64,000 bases of DNA from the NCBI RefSeq assembly GCF_029714425.1, contig NZ_CP121668.1:868001-932000 (forward strand), read 5' to 3'. Below the pieces are notes generated by a model that made no database searches, had not been told where the DNA came from, and saw only the letters and a list, made by a program, of their open reading frames with translations. The DNA comes from Bradyrhizobium sp. CB2312 (GTDB lineage: Bacteria; Pseudomonadota; Alphaproteobacteria; Rhizobiales; Xanthobacteraceae). The position numbers and the translations under genes are program-made. Positions 50,230-58,623 of this stretch are shown one piece after another (the stretch's first letter is position 1; each line of letters starts with the position of its first letter).

Positions 50230-50697
50230 ATGGCTGCGCCCTCACGCGCACGCGATCCGCAATCGGTGCTGTTCGCCTGCGCGATGAACAGTGTGCGCTC
50301 GCCGATGGCCGAGAGCCTGCTGCGGCACATGTTTCCGCAAGGCCTCTACGTGAAGTCGGCCGGGGCCAGGAAGGGCGAGCTCGATCCGTTCGCGGTATCG
50401 GTGATGGCCGAGCTCGGCCAGGACATCTCCATCCACAAGCCGCAGACCTTCGAGGAGCTGGAGGATTGGGAGGGGCTCAATTTCGATCTCATCATCACGC
50501 TCTCGCCCGAAGCGCACCACAAGGCGCTGGAGCTGACCCGCACGCTCGCCGCCGACGTCGAATATTGGCCGACGCACGACCCCACCACCATCGAGGGCAG
50601 CCGCGACCAGAAGCTCACCGCCTACCGCGACGTCTGCGACCAGCTCCTGATGCGCATCCGCCGGCGTTTCGCCAAGGCGGGCGCGGCGAGCGGGTAG
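50230..50697 (+). CDS. Low-molecular-weight protein tyrosine phosphatase-like protein
   Basis: A 155-residue LMW-PTP-fold protein. The catalytic P-loop C-x5-R-S reads CAMNSVRS (Cys17 to Arg23), with MAESLLRHMFP following, and the general-acid loop is HDPTT. The canonical CxGNxCRS cysteine and glycine are replaced, which is typical of this alphaproteobacterial branch also annotated as ArsC-like. It may dephosphorylate protein tyrosines or arginines; arsenate reduction is less likely because the second cysteine is missing. Confidence 0.87.
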   Translation: MAAPSRARDPQSVLFACAMNSVRSPMAESLLRHMFPQGLYVKSAGARKGELDPFAVSVMAELGQDISIHKPQTFEELEDWEGLNFDLIITLSPEAHHKALELTRTLAADVEYWPTHDPTTIEGSRDQKLTAYRDVCDQLLMRIRRRFAKAGAASG

Positions 50698-50850
50698 CAT
50701 CGAGGGTCCGTAACACCCGCGTCACAGAGCGCAGGCACACGCTTATCGGAAGCCTCGAATCACCTAAGCTCGGGTTCCCGGTTGTGAAATCAGCCCCCTT
50801 CCGATAGGTTCCGCGCGCAATTCACCCCGCTTCATCCCCCAAATCACCTG

Positions 50851-51480
50851 ATGCTCGGCCGCCCCAAATTCGTACTTGCCTCCGGTTCGCCGCGGCGCCT
50901 GTCGCTGCTCAACCAGGCCGGCATCGAGCCGGATGCGCTCCGGCCGGCCGACGTCGACGAGACGCCGAGGCGGGGCGAGCTGCCGCGCGCCTGCGCCAAC
51001 CGCCTTGCCCGGGCCAAGGCCGACGCGGCGCTCAAATCGGTGCAGCTCGACGACGAGCTGCGCGGCTCCTTCATCCTCTCCGCCGACACGGTCGTGGCGG
51101 TCGGCCGCCGCATCCTGCCCAAGGCCAATCTGGTGGACGAGGCCGCGCAGTGCCTGCGGCTGCTGTCGGGCCGCAACCACCGCGTCTACACCGCGATCTG
51201 CCTCGTCACGCCGCGCGAGGCGTTCCGCCAGCGCCTGGTCGAGACCCGCGTCCGTTTCAAGCGCCTCTCCGAGGACGACATCCAGGCCTATATCGGTTCC
51301 GGCGAATGGCGCGGCAAAGCCGGCGGCTACGCCGTGCAGGGCATCGCCGGCTCGTTCGTGGTGAAGATGGTCGGGTCCTACAGCAACGTCGTCGGCCTGC
51401 CGCTCTACGAGACCACGACCCTGCTCGGAGGCGAGGGCTTTCCGATCCGCTTCGGCTGGCTCAACGCCACCGCGGTGTGA
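50851..51480 (+). CDS. maf: Maf-family nucleoside triphosphate pyrophosphatase
   Basis: House-cleaning pyrophosphatase of 209 residues that hydrolyses noncanonical or modified nucleotides (dTTP/UTP type or 7-methyl-GTP type). [16 protein letters not shown] is the N-terminal signature, [16 protein letters not shown] the metal and base-recognition segment, and [30 protein letters not shown] the conserved C-terminal part. The spacing after the phosphatase (153 bp) allows an internal promoter. It precedes yacG, the usual order in this group. Confidence 0.92.
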   Translation: MLGRPKFVLASGSPRRLSLLNQAGIEPDALRPADVDETPRRGELPRACANRLARAKADAALKSVQLDDELRGSFILSADTVVAVGRRILPKANLVDEAAQCLRLLSGRNHRVYTAICLVTPREAFRQRLVETRVRFKRLSEDDIQAYIGSGEWRGKAGGYAVQGIAGSFVVKMVGSYSNVVGLPLYETTTLLGGEGFPIRFGWLNATAV

Positions 51481-51626
51481 GCGCGCCGATAAAAATCTCG
51501 AAAACAACCCCATGCACAGTAGAATGGCCCGGCCGGACCCCGGCGGGCACGCCTGCGCCGCTGCTCCCGGAACCTGAGCGCCGACCGGCGCTTGACGTCC
51601 TCCACCCCGTGTAAGCTGCGCCCGTC

Positions 51627-51809
51627 ATGGACGACCTCGTCAAAAAGCCCACCGGCCCGCTCAAAACCTGCCCGATCTGCGGCAAGCCCACCGAGCATGC
51701 CACCCGCCCGTTCTGCTCCTCGCGCTGCCGCGACGTCGATTTGAACCGCTGGCTGAAAGGCTCCTACGTCATCCCCGGCCGCGACGACGAGGTCGATGAC
51801 GTCGAATAG
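51627..51809 (+). CDS. yacG: DNA gyrase inhibitor YacG
   Basis: A 60-residue zinc-ribbon protein that binds GyrB and blocks gyrase in Escherichia coli. The four cysteines are CPICGK and [14 protein letters not shown], giving Cx2C and Cx3C pairs. The acidic C-terminus (DDEVDDVE) is common in the family. It follows maf by 146 bp and is followed by a short gap to the tRNA-Phe promoter. No Shine-Dalgarno sequence is evident at cgcccgtc before the ATG. Confidence 0.92.
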   Translation: MDDLVKKPTGPLKTCPICGKPTEHATRPFCSSRCRDVDLNRWLKGSYVIPGRDDEVDDVE

Positions 51810-51927
51810 ATAAGTAATATCAATATCTTGTTCGTGCGACGGCCGCGCCGCGCGCCAGCCGCGGCAAGCCAGCCCCAGCTTGTACACAGCCGGGCCGCGC
51901 CCGGCGAAGCCTCTTGGCGAAGCCGGG

Positions 51928-51956
51928 TGGACAGGCCGCTCTCAGCCCACTATAAA
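51928..51956 (+). promoter_or_regulatory. Promoter of tRNA-Phe
   Basis: TGGACA (51928-51933) and TATAAA (51951-51956) are separated by exactly 17 bp, 40 bp before the mature tRNA 5-prime end. This is a near-consensus housekeeping promoter. Confidence 0.7.
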
Positions 51957-51995
51957 CCGCCCGCTCGATGGGCCTTGGCCCCTCTCTTGGAGCAT

Positions 51996-52071
51996 GCCCA
52001 GGTAGCTCAGTTGGTAGAGCATGCGACTGAAAATCGCAGTGTCGGTGGTTCGATTCCGCCCCTGGGCACCA
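51996..52071 (+). tRNA. tRNA-Phe (GAA)
   Basis: GCCCAGGTAGCTCAGTTGGT starts a 76-nt cloverleaf with acceptor GCCCAGG/CCTGGGC, anticodon stem loop with CTGAAAA (anticodon GAA), T arm TCGGTGGTTCGATTCCGCC and encoded CCA. A 16-bp piece of its T-arm region is repeated 50 bp downstream. Confidence 0.96.
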
Positions 52072-52104
52072 TGACTTCTACCCACCAAATGTCGGTGGTT
52101 CGAT

Positions 52105-52258
52105 TTCCGATCTCGCGCTCGGCTTGGGCGTTTTGCGTATCTCTAGCCCGAGCATGACGTTGTCGAGCACGCTGCGCCACGGCAGCAGCAGATCCTTTTG
52201 CAGCATGTAGCCGACGGCCACTCCTTCGCGTGCGCGATCTACCCAATCGTGCGCCTGC
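52105..52258 (-). pseudogene. ABC transporter ATPase fragment
   Basis: The minus strand encodes VGYMLQKDLLLPWRSVLDNV and MLGLEIRKTPKPSARSEIE, the Q-loop segment of a nitrate/sulfonate/taurine-type ABC ATPase (normally VFQKDALLPWLTVLDNV). About 50 residues survive. Walker A upstream and the ABC signature downstream are missing, because the frame runs into the repeated tRNA fragment on one side and the end of the Bug gene on the other. It is a remnant left by rearrangement next to the tRNA. Confidence 0.7.
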
Positions 52259-52259
52259 G

Positions 52260-53318
52260 CTAATGCGCGGCGATGCCCGCGCTCTCGATCACCCGCTTGT
52301 AGCGTGCGGTCTCCTCGACGATGAACGGGCCCATCTCGGCTGGCCCCTTGTCAGCGATCGACACTTGGCCGTTGGTGGCGAGGTCCGCGACGATGCCGGG
52401 GTCGGCGAGCACGGCGGTCAGCGCCTCGGAGAGCCTGCCCACGATTCTCGGGTCGGTCCCGGCCGGGACCGAGACCCAGGTCGAGCCGACACTGACGGCG
52501 TCCGGGTAACCGGCCTCGAGCACCGTCGGCGCGTCGGGCAGCGCGGCCAGCCGCGCCGTGCCGGTGGTGCCGAGCACCTTGACCTTGCCGGTGTCGATCA
52601 GCGGCCTGAGCACGGCGAGGTAATCGAAGGAGACGTCCAGGATGCCCGACATCATGTCGGTCATCTGGCTCGAGCCCGACTTGTAGGGCACGTGGGTCAG
52701 CTTGATGCCGGCGGCCGCCTGGAACATCTCGCCGGCAAGGTGCTGGGCGGTGCCGGGGCCGGGGGAGCCGAAATTGACCTTGCCCGGGTTAGCCTTCGCG
52801 TAGGCGACGAACTCAGCAAGCGTGCTGTAGGGCGCTGCTGCGGTCGCGACGAGGATCTGGTTCGCCGAGCTCACTCCGCGGATATGGACGTAGCTCTTGA
52901 GCGGGTCGTAGTTGAGCTTCGCCATCCCCAGGTTCGGCTGGATCGTCATCGGTCCGCCGGAGGCGTAGAGCACGGTGTAGCCGTCGGGCTGGGCCCGGGC
53001 AACGAACTCCGTCCCGATGGTCCCGCCAGCGCCGGGTCGGTTCTCCACCACCACGGGCTGCCCAAGCCGCGTCCGCAGCAGCTCCGCGATCTTGCGCGGG
53101 ACGAGGTCGGTGACGCCGCCGGCCCCGAACGGGACCACCCAGGTGATCGCGCGGTTCGGCCAGGATTCCGCGGCGGTCTGGGCCCCCGCGGCGCCCGTCT
53201 GGAGCGCCAGCGTCGTCGCGGCGACGAGAAACAGGAGCGCGACCGTGTTCTTGTTCACCTGCCGCGAGGACTGATGATAGCCGCGCCGCTGCGACAGGAC
53301 GAAGAGCCCGAATTCCAT
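52260..53318 (-). CDS. Bug/TctC-family binding protein with foreign N-terminal extension
   Basis: Periplasmic tripartite-tricarboxylate-type receptor. ITWVVPFGAGGVTDLVPRKI, PVVVENRPGAGGTIGTE and LPDAPTVLEAGYPDAV are Bug hallmarks. From GTG at 53258 it has a normal signal peptide (VNKNTVALLFLVAATTLALQ) and 332 residues. The frame also extends in phase to ATG 53318 (352 residues), with AGGA upstream, adding MEFGLFVLSQRRGYHQSSRQ, which looks like the start of a luciferase-like monooxygenase, not a Bug protein. A fusion made by deletion is likely; the true start is uncertain. No transporter partners are nearby. Confidence 0.82.
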   Translation of the reverse strand: MEFGLFVLSQRRGYHQSSRQVNKNTVALLFLVAATTLALQTGAAGAQTAAESWPNRAITWVVPFGAGGVTDLVPRKIAELLRTRLGQPVVVENRPGAGGTIGTEFVARAQPDGYTVLYASGGPMTIQPNLGMAKLNYDPLKSYVHIRGVSSANQILVATAAAPYSTLAEFVAYAKANPGKVNFGSPGPGTAQHLAGEMFQAAAGIKLTHVPYKSGSSQMTDMMSGILDVSFDYLAVLRPLIDTGKVKVLGTTGTARLAALPDAPTVLEAGYPDAVSVGSTWVSVPAGTDPRIVGRLSEALTAVLADPGIVADLATNGQVSIADKGPAEMGPFIVEETARYKRVIESAGIAAH

Positions 53319-53442
53319 GGATGCAGTCCTCCCCGTTGCAGCGCGGCCGTTTATGGCCATGTTGACCGAAGGCTACAGACTTGAGTCTTTTCCAACCATT
53401 GGCGGAGTCTGAGCATCTCTTTTGCAAAATATGAAAAGATCG

Positions 53443-53660
53443 ATGGATCGCCTTCAGGCCATGGAGCTGTTTGTCAGCACCATCCGCAAGAGCTTCTCTG
53501 CGGCCGGCCACAGCGCCGGGCTCGGTGTCGCGACATCGGCGAGCTCGAGGCGCAACTCGGCGTGCGGCGGTTCAACCGCAGCACTCGGCATCGCGGCCTG
53601 ATCGAGGCTGGCAAGATATTCTTCCAGCGTACCGAGCAGGTGCTGCGCCCCAACGCTGCT
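53443..53660 (+). pseudogene. LysR-family regulator remnant, frameshifted
   Basis: MDRLQAMELFVSTIRKSFSA begins as a LysR helix-turn-helix domain; the frame then shifts, and the continuation DIGELEAQLGVRRFNRSTRH and LIEAGKIFFQRTEQVL appears in another phase. Everything beyond about 53660 is unrecognisable as LysR. At least one frameshift and loss of the effector domain make it nonfunctional. The 53661-53877 stretch contains no recognisable gene. Confidence 0.75.
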
Positions 53661-53877
53661 GGCTGTTGCCGATCGTAGGCTTGCCGAACATCGGGAAGAT
53701 TTCCTAGCGCACTGCGGGCAGGGCTCGTTGGACAGCGCTGGCCTGCTCTGATCCCATCCGGCTGAACAGCTTTCTCGCGGGCGGCGCGATGAGTTCGCTC
53801 TTCAGCCAGCGAGGAAGCATGCATGTCGTGAACGGCGCCCGGATCCGCGAGCTCCGCTCCAGCGATGGGTTGCAGCG

Positions 53878-55113
53878 ATGAGCAAGAGCTTGCGCACGAA
53901 TGCTGCCAGAGCGGCAATCCTTGTGGCCGGACTTTTCATCACGCCCCCTTTGCTTGCTGGTGATCGTCAATTTGGCGGCCATCAATATGGTCCTGGCGCA
54001 AGTGATACCGAGATCAAGATCGGCCAGACGATGCCCTATAGCGGTCCGCTTTCGGCATCCTCGGTGATCGGCAAGGTGCAGGCGGCCTATTTCCGCATGA
54101 TCAATGATCATGGCGGCGTCAATGGGCGCAAGATCACGTTGATTTCCTACGATGATGCGGCGACGCCGTCCAAGACAGTCGAGCAGGTCCGCAAGCTCAT
54201 AGAGAGCGACGAGGTGCTGTTCACATTCGAGACGCTCGGCAACGCCTCGAACATCGCGGTTCAGAAATATCTCAATGACCGCAAGATCCCTCAGCTTTTC
54301 GTGGCCGGGCGGTCGACGCGTTTCGAGGATCCGGTCAACTTCCCCTGGACGATGGGATTTGCTCCCAATCTGCGCACGGAGGTTCGCGTTTACGCGCGCT
54401 TCATCCTGGATAACTATCCGAATGCCAGAATCGGCCTGCTTTACCAGAATGATGAGAGTGGCAGGGATTATCTGACCGGCTTGAAGGAAGCACTCGGCGC
54501 AAGGGCAGCCGAACTCATCATCAGTGACGTTTCATACGATGTGACGGACCCGACCGTCGACTCGCAGGTCGTGCGCCTCAAGGCGGCCGGCGTCAACGTT
54601 CTCGTCAATATGGCTGCCTCGAAGTTCGCCGCCCAGGTCATCAGAAAGATGGCAGAGCTGGATTGGAAGCCGGTTCATCTCCTCGGCGTCGGTTCGTCCT
54701 CGATCGACGCGGTCCTGAGCCCCGCCGGTATCGAGAACGCAAAGGGCATCATCTCGGCGAGCTCGTTCAAGGAGGCCGATGACCCGACCTGGCGTGATGA
54801 CGAAGGCATGAAGCGCTGGAGCGCCTTCATGGACGGCTACTATCCGGGAGGCGACCGGAAAAGCATCTTCACGGTCTATGGCTATAGCGCCGCCGAGCTG
54901 CTGGTCCAGGTCTTGAAGCAATGCGGTGACGACCTCTCGCGCGAGAATGTCATGGCGCAAGCGACGAACCTGAAAAGCGTGAAACTTGATCTGCTGCTCC
55001 CGGGGCTCTCCGTCAACACGGGCGTGGCCGACTATCGTGTGGTCAAGGAGTTCCGAATGATGCGCTTCACTGGTGCCCGATGGGAGGCGTTTGGGCCGAT
55101 TGTCGCCGATTGA
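53878..55113 (+). CDS. LivK-type branched-chain amino acid/amide binding protein
   Basis: Periplasmic ligand-binding protein of 411 residues. A signal sequence (RAAILVAGLFITPPLLA) is followed by DTEIKIGQTMPYSGPLSASS and INDHGGVNGRKITLISYDDA, the standard start of type 1 periplasmic binding domains of the LivJ/LivK/AmiC group; YGYSAAELLVQVLKQCGDDL is the conserved C-terminal part. Urea, amides, aromatic acids and branched amino acids are all possible ligands. No permease or ATPase genes are next to it, so it is an orphan receptor in the decayed region behind tRNA-Phe. Confidence 0.9.
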   Translation: MSKSLRTNAARAAILVAGLFITPPLLAGDRQFGGHQYGPGASDTEIKIGQTMPYSGPLSASSVIGKVQAAYFRMINDHGGVNGRKITLISYDDAATPSKTVEQVRKLIESDEVLFTFETLGNASNIAVQKYLNDRKIPQLFVAGRSTRFEDPVNFPWTMGFAPNLRTEVRVYARFILDNYPNARIGLLYQNDESGRDYLTGLKEALGARAAELIISDVSYDVTDPTVDSQVVRLKAAGVNVLVNMAASKFAAQVIRKMAELDWKPVHLLGVGSSSIDAVLSPAGIENAKGIISASSFKEADDPTWRDDEGMKRWSAFMDGYYPGGDRKSIFTVYGYSAAELLVQVLKQCGDDLSRENVMAQATNLKSVKLDLLLPGLSVNTGVADYRVVKEFRMMRFTGARWEAFGPIVAD

Positions 55114-55397
55114 TCCTGTGCGTGGCCGCACAAGGGGGACCTCTCCCGTGTGAAATCGCGATCCCATTCGGCCAAAAGCCCGGCCTGGTCTCGCGAATTC
55201 GACCGCTCCAATGGGAAAACGGGCTTCTCCGACCGCGATTTAGCCGGACCACCATGCCGAGCGCTCACGCCGCCATATTAAGCATAACAGCAGCTCGCTG
55301 TACCCGATCCCATCCGCCCATTCCTGGCACTCCGCTTGCTCAGTCAGGACCAAAGCCCGGTCCCGGCATGGAGACCGTTTCAGGTTGAGGCAAAGCG

Positions 55398-55646
55398 ATG
55401 CAGGAAGTGTCCCGTTCTGGTGCTGCCGATGAACTTCGGCTCGATGGATTGATCGCCGATCTGTGGTGGCGTGTGCGGCTGCTCAACACCGACATTCTCG
55501 AAGAAGAGGCGAAAGCCGGGGTGTTCGACGTGCAGCAGCCGGCCTATCCGCTGCTCGCGCTGACCCTTCGCGGGCGACGCGACAATCTGGTCGCGACGAT
55601 CGGCGTGCTCGAGCAGCGTGCGAGATCGATGTCGAAGGCGGCCTGA
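55398..55646 (+). CDS. Small hypothetical protein
   Basis: An 82-residue protein with two predicted amphipathic helices (GLIADLWWRVRLLNTDILEEEAK and DNLVATIGVLEQRARSMSK). GAGG lies 7 nt before the ATG. The sequence resembles short unassigned Bradyrhizobium proteins; no family is recognised. It is plausible as a soluble helical-hairpin protein and lies 112 bp before the class V aminotransferase gene. Confidence 0.65.
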   Translation: MQEVSRSGAADELRLDGLIADLWWRVRLLNTDILEEEAKAGVFDVQQPAYPLLALTLRGRRDNLVATIGVLEQRARSMSKAA

Positions 55647-55757
55647 GAGCGGTCTCCGGTCGACGGGCACGCCCGGCGTCGTCAGACTGTCGTCGCCCTG
55701 TCATCGGCGTTCCATGGATTGCTGCTCTCCCTTCGCCGCGCATCGCGGAGGGCGGAC

Positions 55758-57077
55758 ATGCATCTGATCAAGGCAATTTCTTCCGACCGCCGGTCGATCC
55801 TGAAGGGCCTCGCGGCCGCAGCCGTCGCGCCGCTGGCGGCGCCGGTCATGGCGACCGAGGGCCTGCCGGTGCAGCCGACCGGGTCGGCGGCCGTGGTCGC
55901 CACCGACAAGGCCTATTGGACGGCCGTGAAGGGGCTCTACGCCGTGACGCCCGACGTCGTCAATCTGGAGAACGGCTATTGGGGCATCATGGCCGAGCCT
56001 GTGCGGCGCGAGTTCATCCGCCTGTCCGACATGATCAACTATCAGAACACCTATTACGCGCGGCAGCGGGCGGGCGCGGATTTCGAGGCCGTGCGGGCCA
56101 AGGTGGCGGCGGCGGTCGGAGCTGCGCCGGAGGAAATCGCGCTCACCCGGGGCGCGACCGAAGCGCTGCAGCTGCTGATCAGCGGCTACAACAGACTGAG
56201 GCCCGGCGACAGCGTGCTCTACGCCGACCTCGATTACGATTCGATGCAATATGCCATGAACGCGCTGAAGGCGCGCCGCGGCGTCGACGTGGTCAAGTTC
56301 GAGGTGCCGGAGCCGGCCACCCGTCAGGCCGTGCTCGACGCCTATGCCCGCGCCCTCGAGGCAAATCCGAAGACCAGGCTTCTCCTCCTCACGCATGTCA
56401 GCCATCGCACCGGCCTCATCATGCCGGTCACCGAGATCGCCCGCATGGCGAGGGCGAAGGGCGTCGACGTCATCGTCGACGCCGCGCATTCCTGGGGCCA
56501 GCTGGACTTTAGGGTGAGCGAGCTCGAGGTCGATTTTGCCGGCTTCAACCTGCACAAATGGATCGGTGCGCCGCTCGGCGTGGGTTTCCTCTACATCAAG
56601 AAGGGCCGCCTCGCCGACATTGATCGCGACCTCGGTGACGAGGATTTCCCGGAAACCGACATCCGCTCGCGGGTGCACACCGGCACGGTCAATTTCGCGA
56701 CGGTGCTGACGGTACCCGCGGCGGTCGAGCTCCATCAGCAGATCGGTGCTGCGGCGAAACAGGCCCGCCTGCGCTATTTGCGCGACTACTGGGTCAGTCG
56801 TAGCAGGGGCTTCAAGGACATCGAGATCCTGACACCGGACGAGGCTGGCCTGTATGGTGCGATCACGTCCTTCCGCCTGGCCGGCAAGACGAGCAAGGCC
56901 GACAATGACGCCACCGTGGCGAAGCTCAGGGACACCCACAAGGTCCTGACGGTTCGCCGCGCGGGCGTCGCCAGGGGTCAATGCATCCGCGTGACGCCGT
57001 CGCTCTACACCGAGGAGGCCGATCTCGACCGGCTCGTCGAGGCGCTTGCTGCCGTCACCGGTTCGAAGGCAGGCTGA
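55758..57077 (+). CDS. Tat-exported class V aminotransferase (isopenicillin N epimerase-like)
   Basis: Fold-type I PLP enzyme of 439 residues. The PLP lysine lies in FAGFNLHKWIGAPLGVGFLY, with VDAAHSWGQLDF supplying the cofactor Asp and His. The closest look is to isopenicillin-N epimerase/cysteine desulfurase-like members. The N-terminus SSDRRSILKGLAAAAVAPLAAPVMA is a twin-arginine leader (DRRSILKG), so the holoenzyme is probably exported folded with PLP, which is uncommon. GGAGGGCGGAC precedes the ATG. The substrate is unknown. Confidence 0.87.
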   Translation: MHLIKAISSDRRSILKGLAAAAVAPLAAPVMATEGLPVQPTGSAAVVATDKAYWTAVKGLYAVTPDVVNLENGYWGIMAEPVRREFIRLSDMINYQNTYYARQRAGADFEAVRAKVAAAVGAAPEEIALTRGATEALQLLISGYNRLRPGDSVLYADLDYDSMQYAMNALKARRGVDVVKFEVPEPATRQAVLDAYARALEANPKTRLLLLTHVSHRTGLIMPVTEIARMARAKGVDVIVDAAHSWGQLDFRVSELEVDFAGFNLHKWIGAPLGVGFLYIKKGRLADIDRDLGDEDFPETDIRSRVHTGTVNFATVLTVPAAVELHQQIGAAAKQARLRYLRDYWVSRSRGFKDIEILTPDEAGLYGAITSFRLAGKTSKADNDATVAKLRDTHKVLTVRRAGVARGQCIRVTPSLYTEEADLDRLVEALAAVTGSKAG

Positions 57078-57224
57078 ACCCGCGCCAGGCGGGTGCATCG
57101 TTGATCGCGCGCAGCCTGGCCCGTAGCTAGTTGCATGATTCAGCGATGCAACTGCATTTCGCACGTGATAACTTTCCATTCGGGGGATGGAATTGACTGT
57201 CCCCACATTTGGAAGGACAGGTCC

Positions 57225-57728
57225 ATGCGAATCTCGTCTCGCTTCCTTGCGCGTCCCGCTGTCGCCATCTCGTCCATTGCACTGCTGTGCGCCTTCGGCG
57301 GCCCGGCAATGTCGCAACCGACACCCGCAGACACCCAGCTTCCCGGCGTCATGGTCGAGGCGCCGAAGCATGTGGTGAGGCCGCACAGGGCGGCGCATCA
57401 CCCGACGATCCGGAGCACGAGGTCTATCGCCGCGCCCCGAGCCGTCGCTGTGACCCCCGCAGCGCCGATGTCGGATGTCGCGAAGCTCGCCAAGCTCGAG
57501 CGCGAAACGGGCAGCTGCGCCGGCGGCTGCCAATCGAGCTTCAAAACAGGCGACAAGCCCTGGGTCGGCTGCAACGCCTCGGGCGGCGTGTACTCGGCCA
57601 CGTGCCGAAACGTCGGCAATTACAAGAGCTACGACGAGTGCAAGGAGGCGGGACGGGTCACCGGCTGGCGCACCGGTGAGACTTCGGCGTATTGCAGCAG
57701 CATCGCGTTGGCGGCGGGCTGGCGTTGA
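57225..57728 (+). CDS. Secreted hypothetical protein, Cys-rich C-terminus
   Basis: A 167-residue protein with a signal peptide (MRISSRFLARPAVAISSIALLCAFGGPAMS), a Pro/His/Ala-rich linker, and a compact C-terminal domain with six cysteines (CAGGCQSSFK, GCNASGG, CRNVGNYKSYDEC, YCSS). Paired cysteines suggest disulfides in the periplasm. GGAAGGACAGG before the ATG is a strong ribosome binding site. I recognise no domain name; it resembles short secreted proteins of soil alphaproteobacteria. Confidence 0.75.
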   Translation: MRISSRFLARPAVAISSIALLCAFGGPAMSQPTPADTQLPGVMVEAPKHVVRPHRAAHHPTIRSTRSIAAPRAVAVTPAAPMSDVAKLAKLERETGSCAGGCQSSFKTGDKPWVGCNASGGVYSATCRNVGNYKSYDECKEAGRVTGWRTGETSAYCSSIALAAGWR

Positions 57729-57947
57729 AGTAGCGCGGCTGCAGTTGGCGGGATCGGCTTCGGGTTGTGTCGGCGGCCGTGGAAGTCCCTGGCCGTCGGT
57801 CGTCGTATTTCCCTTGGCGAACTCCCTTGAAGCCCGACGATCACCTGCGCGGGGCGCCGACGTCCATTCGCGATTGTGAGGCTCGAGCACGCGCCAGGTA
57901 CCCGTCTCCGTGCTATTGCTGCCTCAGCAACTTCCCGCGAGGCCCCC

Positions 57948-58607
57948 ATGCTTCCCATTCCCGCTGATATCTTCACCGAGCCCGAGGACGTCTCGCCTGA
58001 CGCCCTTGCCAATCTTGGTCCGCTCCGCCGGCTCGCCGGCACCTGGCAGGCGGACAAGGGCATCGACATCAATCCGAAGGCGGAAGGGCCGGAGCGTCGG
58101 ACCTTCATCGAGCACATCCGGATGGACCCGATCGATCCGCAGGCCAACGGCCCGCAGCTGTTCTATGGCCTGCGCTACCACATCCACATCAACACGCCCG
58201 AGGAAGACATCACCTTCCACGATCAGGTCGGCTACTGGCTGTGGGAGCCCGCGACTGGGCTGATCATGCAGACGCTGGCGATCCCGCGCGGGCAGGTGCT
58301 GCTCGCCTCTGGCAAGGCCAAGCCGGATGACAAGACAATCTCCGTCACGGCGAAACGTGGCGACACCGCCTACGGGATCTGCTCGACCGATTTCCTGGAA
58401 CAGGCCTTCCGCACCGATTCCTACCGTTGCGACATCACCTTCAACGATGACGGAAGCTGGAGCTATCTGATCCAGACCGAGTTGTTCGTGCGCGGCGCGC
58501 CGTTCAACCATCACGACAGCAACACGCTCAAGCTGGTCGCGCCGCCCAAGCTCAATCCGCTCGCGGTGATCGTCAACGATCGTGCCAAGGGCGGCGAGAC
58601 GGCCTGA
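57948..58607 (+). CDS. Nitrobindin-like heme-binding beta-barrel protein
   Basis: A 219-residue protein of the THAP4 C-terminal/nitrobindin (DUF1794-like) group. LRRLAGTWQADKGIDI corresponds to the first strand motif GxWxGxG, here degenerate (ADKG), and FHDQVGYWLWEPATGLIMQTLAIPRGQVLLASG to the central strands. Family members bind heme and nitric oxide or peroxynitrite; heme binding by this member is unproven. It starts at MLPIPADIF with GAGG nearby and is followed by a reductase-domain gene after 16 bp. Confidence 0.78.
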   Translation: MLPIPADIFTEPEDVSPDALANLGPLRRLAGTWQADKGIDINPKAEGPERRTFIEHIRMDPIDPQANGPQLFYGLRYHIHINTPEEDITFHDQVGYWLWEPATGLIMQTLAIPRGQVLLASGKAKPDDKTISVTAKRGDTAYGICSTDFLEQAFRTDSYRCDITFNDDGSWSYLIQTELFVRGAPFNHHDSNTLKLVAPPKLNPLAVIVNDRAKGGETA

Positions 58608-58623
58608 CAAGCGGAGAACTGCA

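Noticed and set aside
50698..50850. Possible missing infA gene between the phosphatase and maf
   Set aside because: The 153-bp gap is too short for infA, and I cannot confirm that relatives carry it at this position, so no loss is claimed.
55701..57890. 729-codon minus-strand frame opposite the aminotransferase and the secreted protein
   Set aside because: It spans two plus-strand genes with proper signals; the translation lacks any domain.
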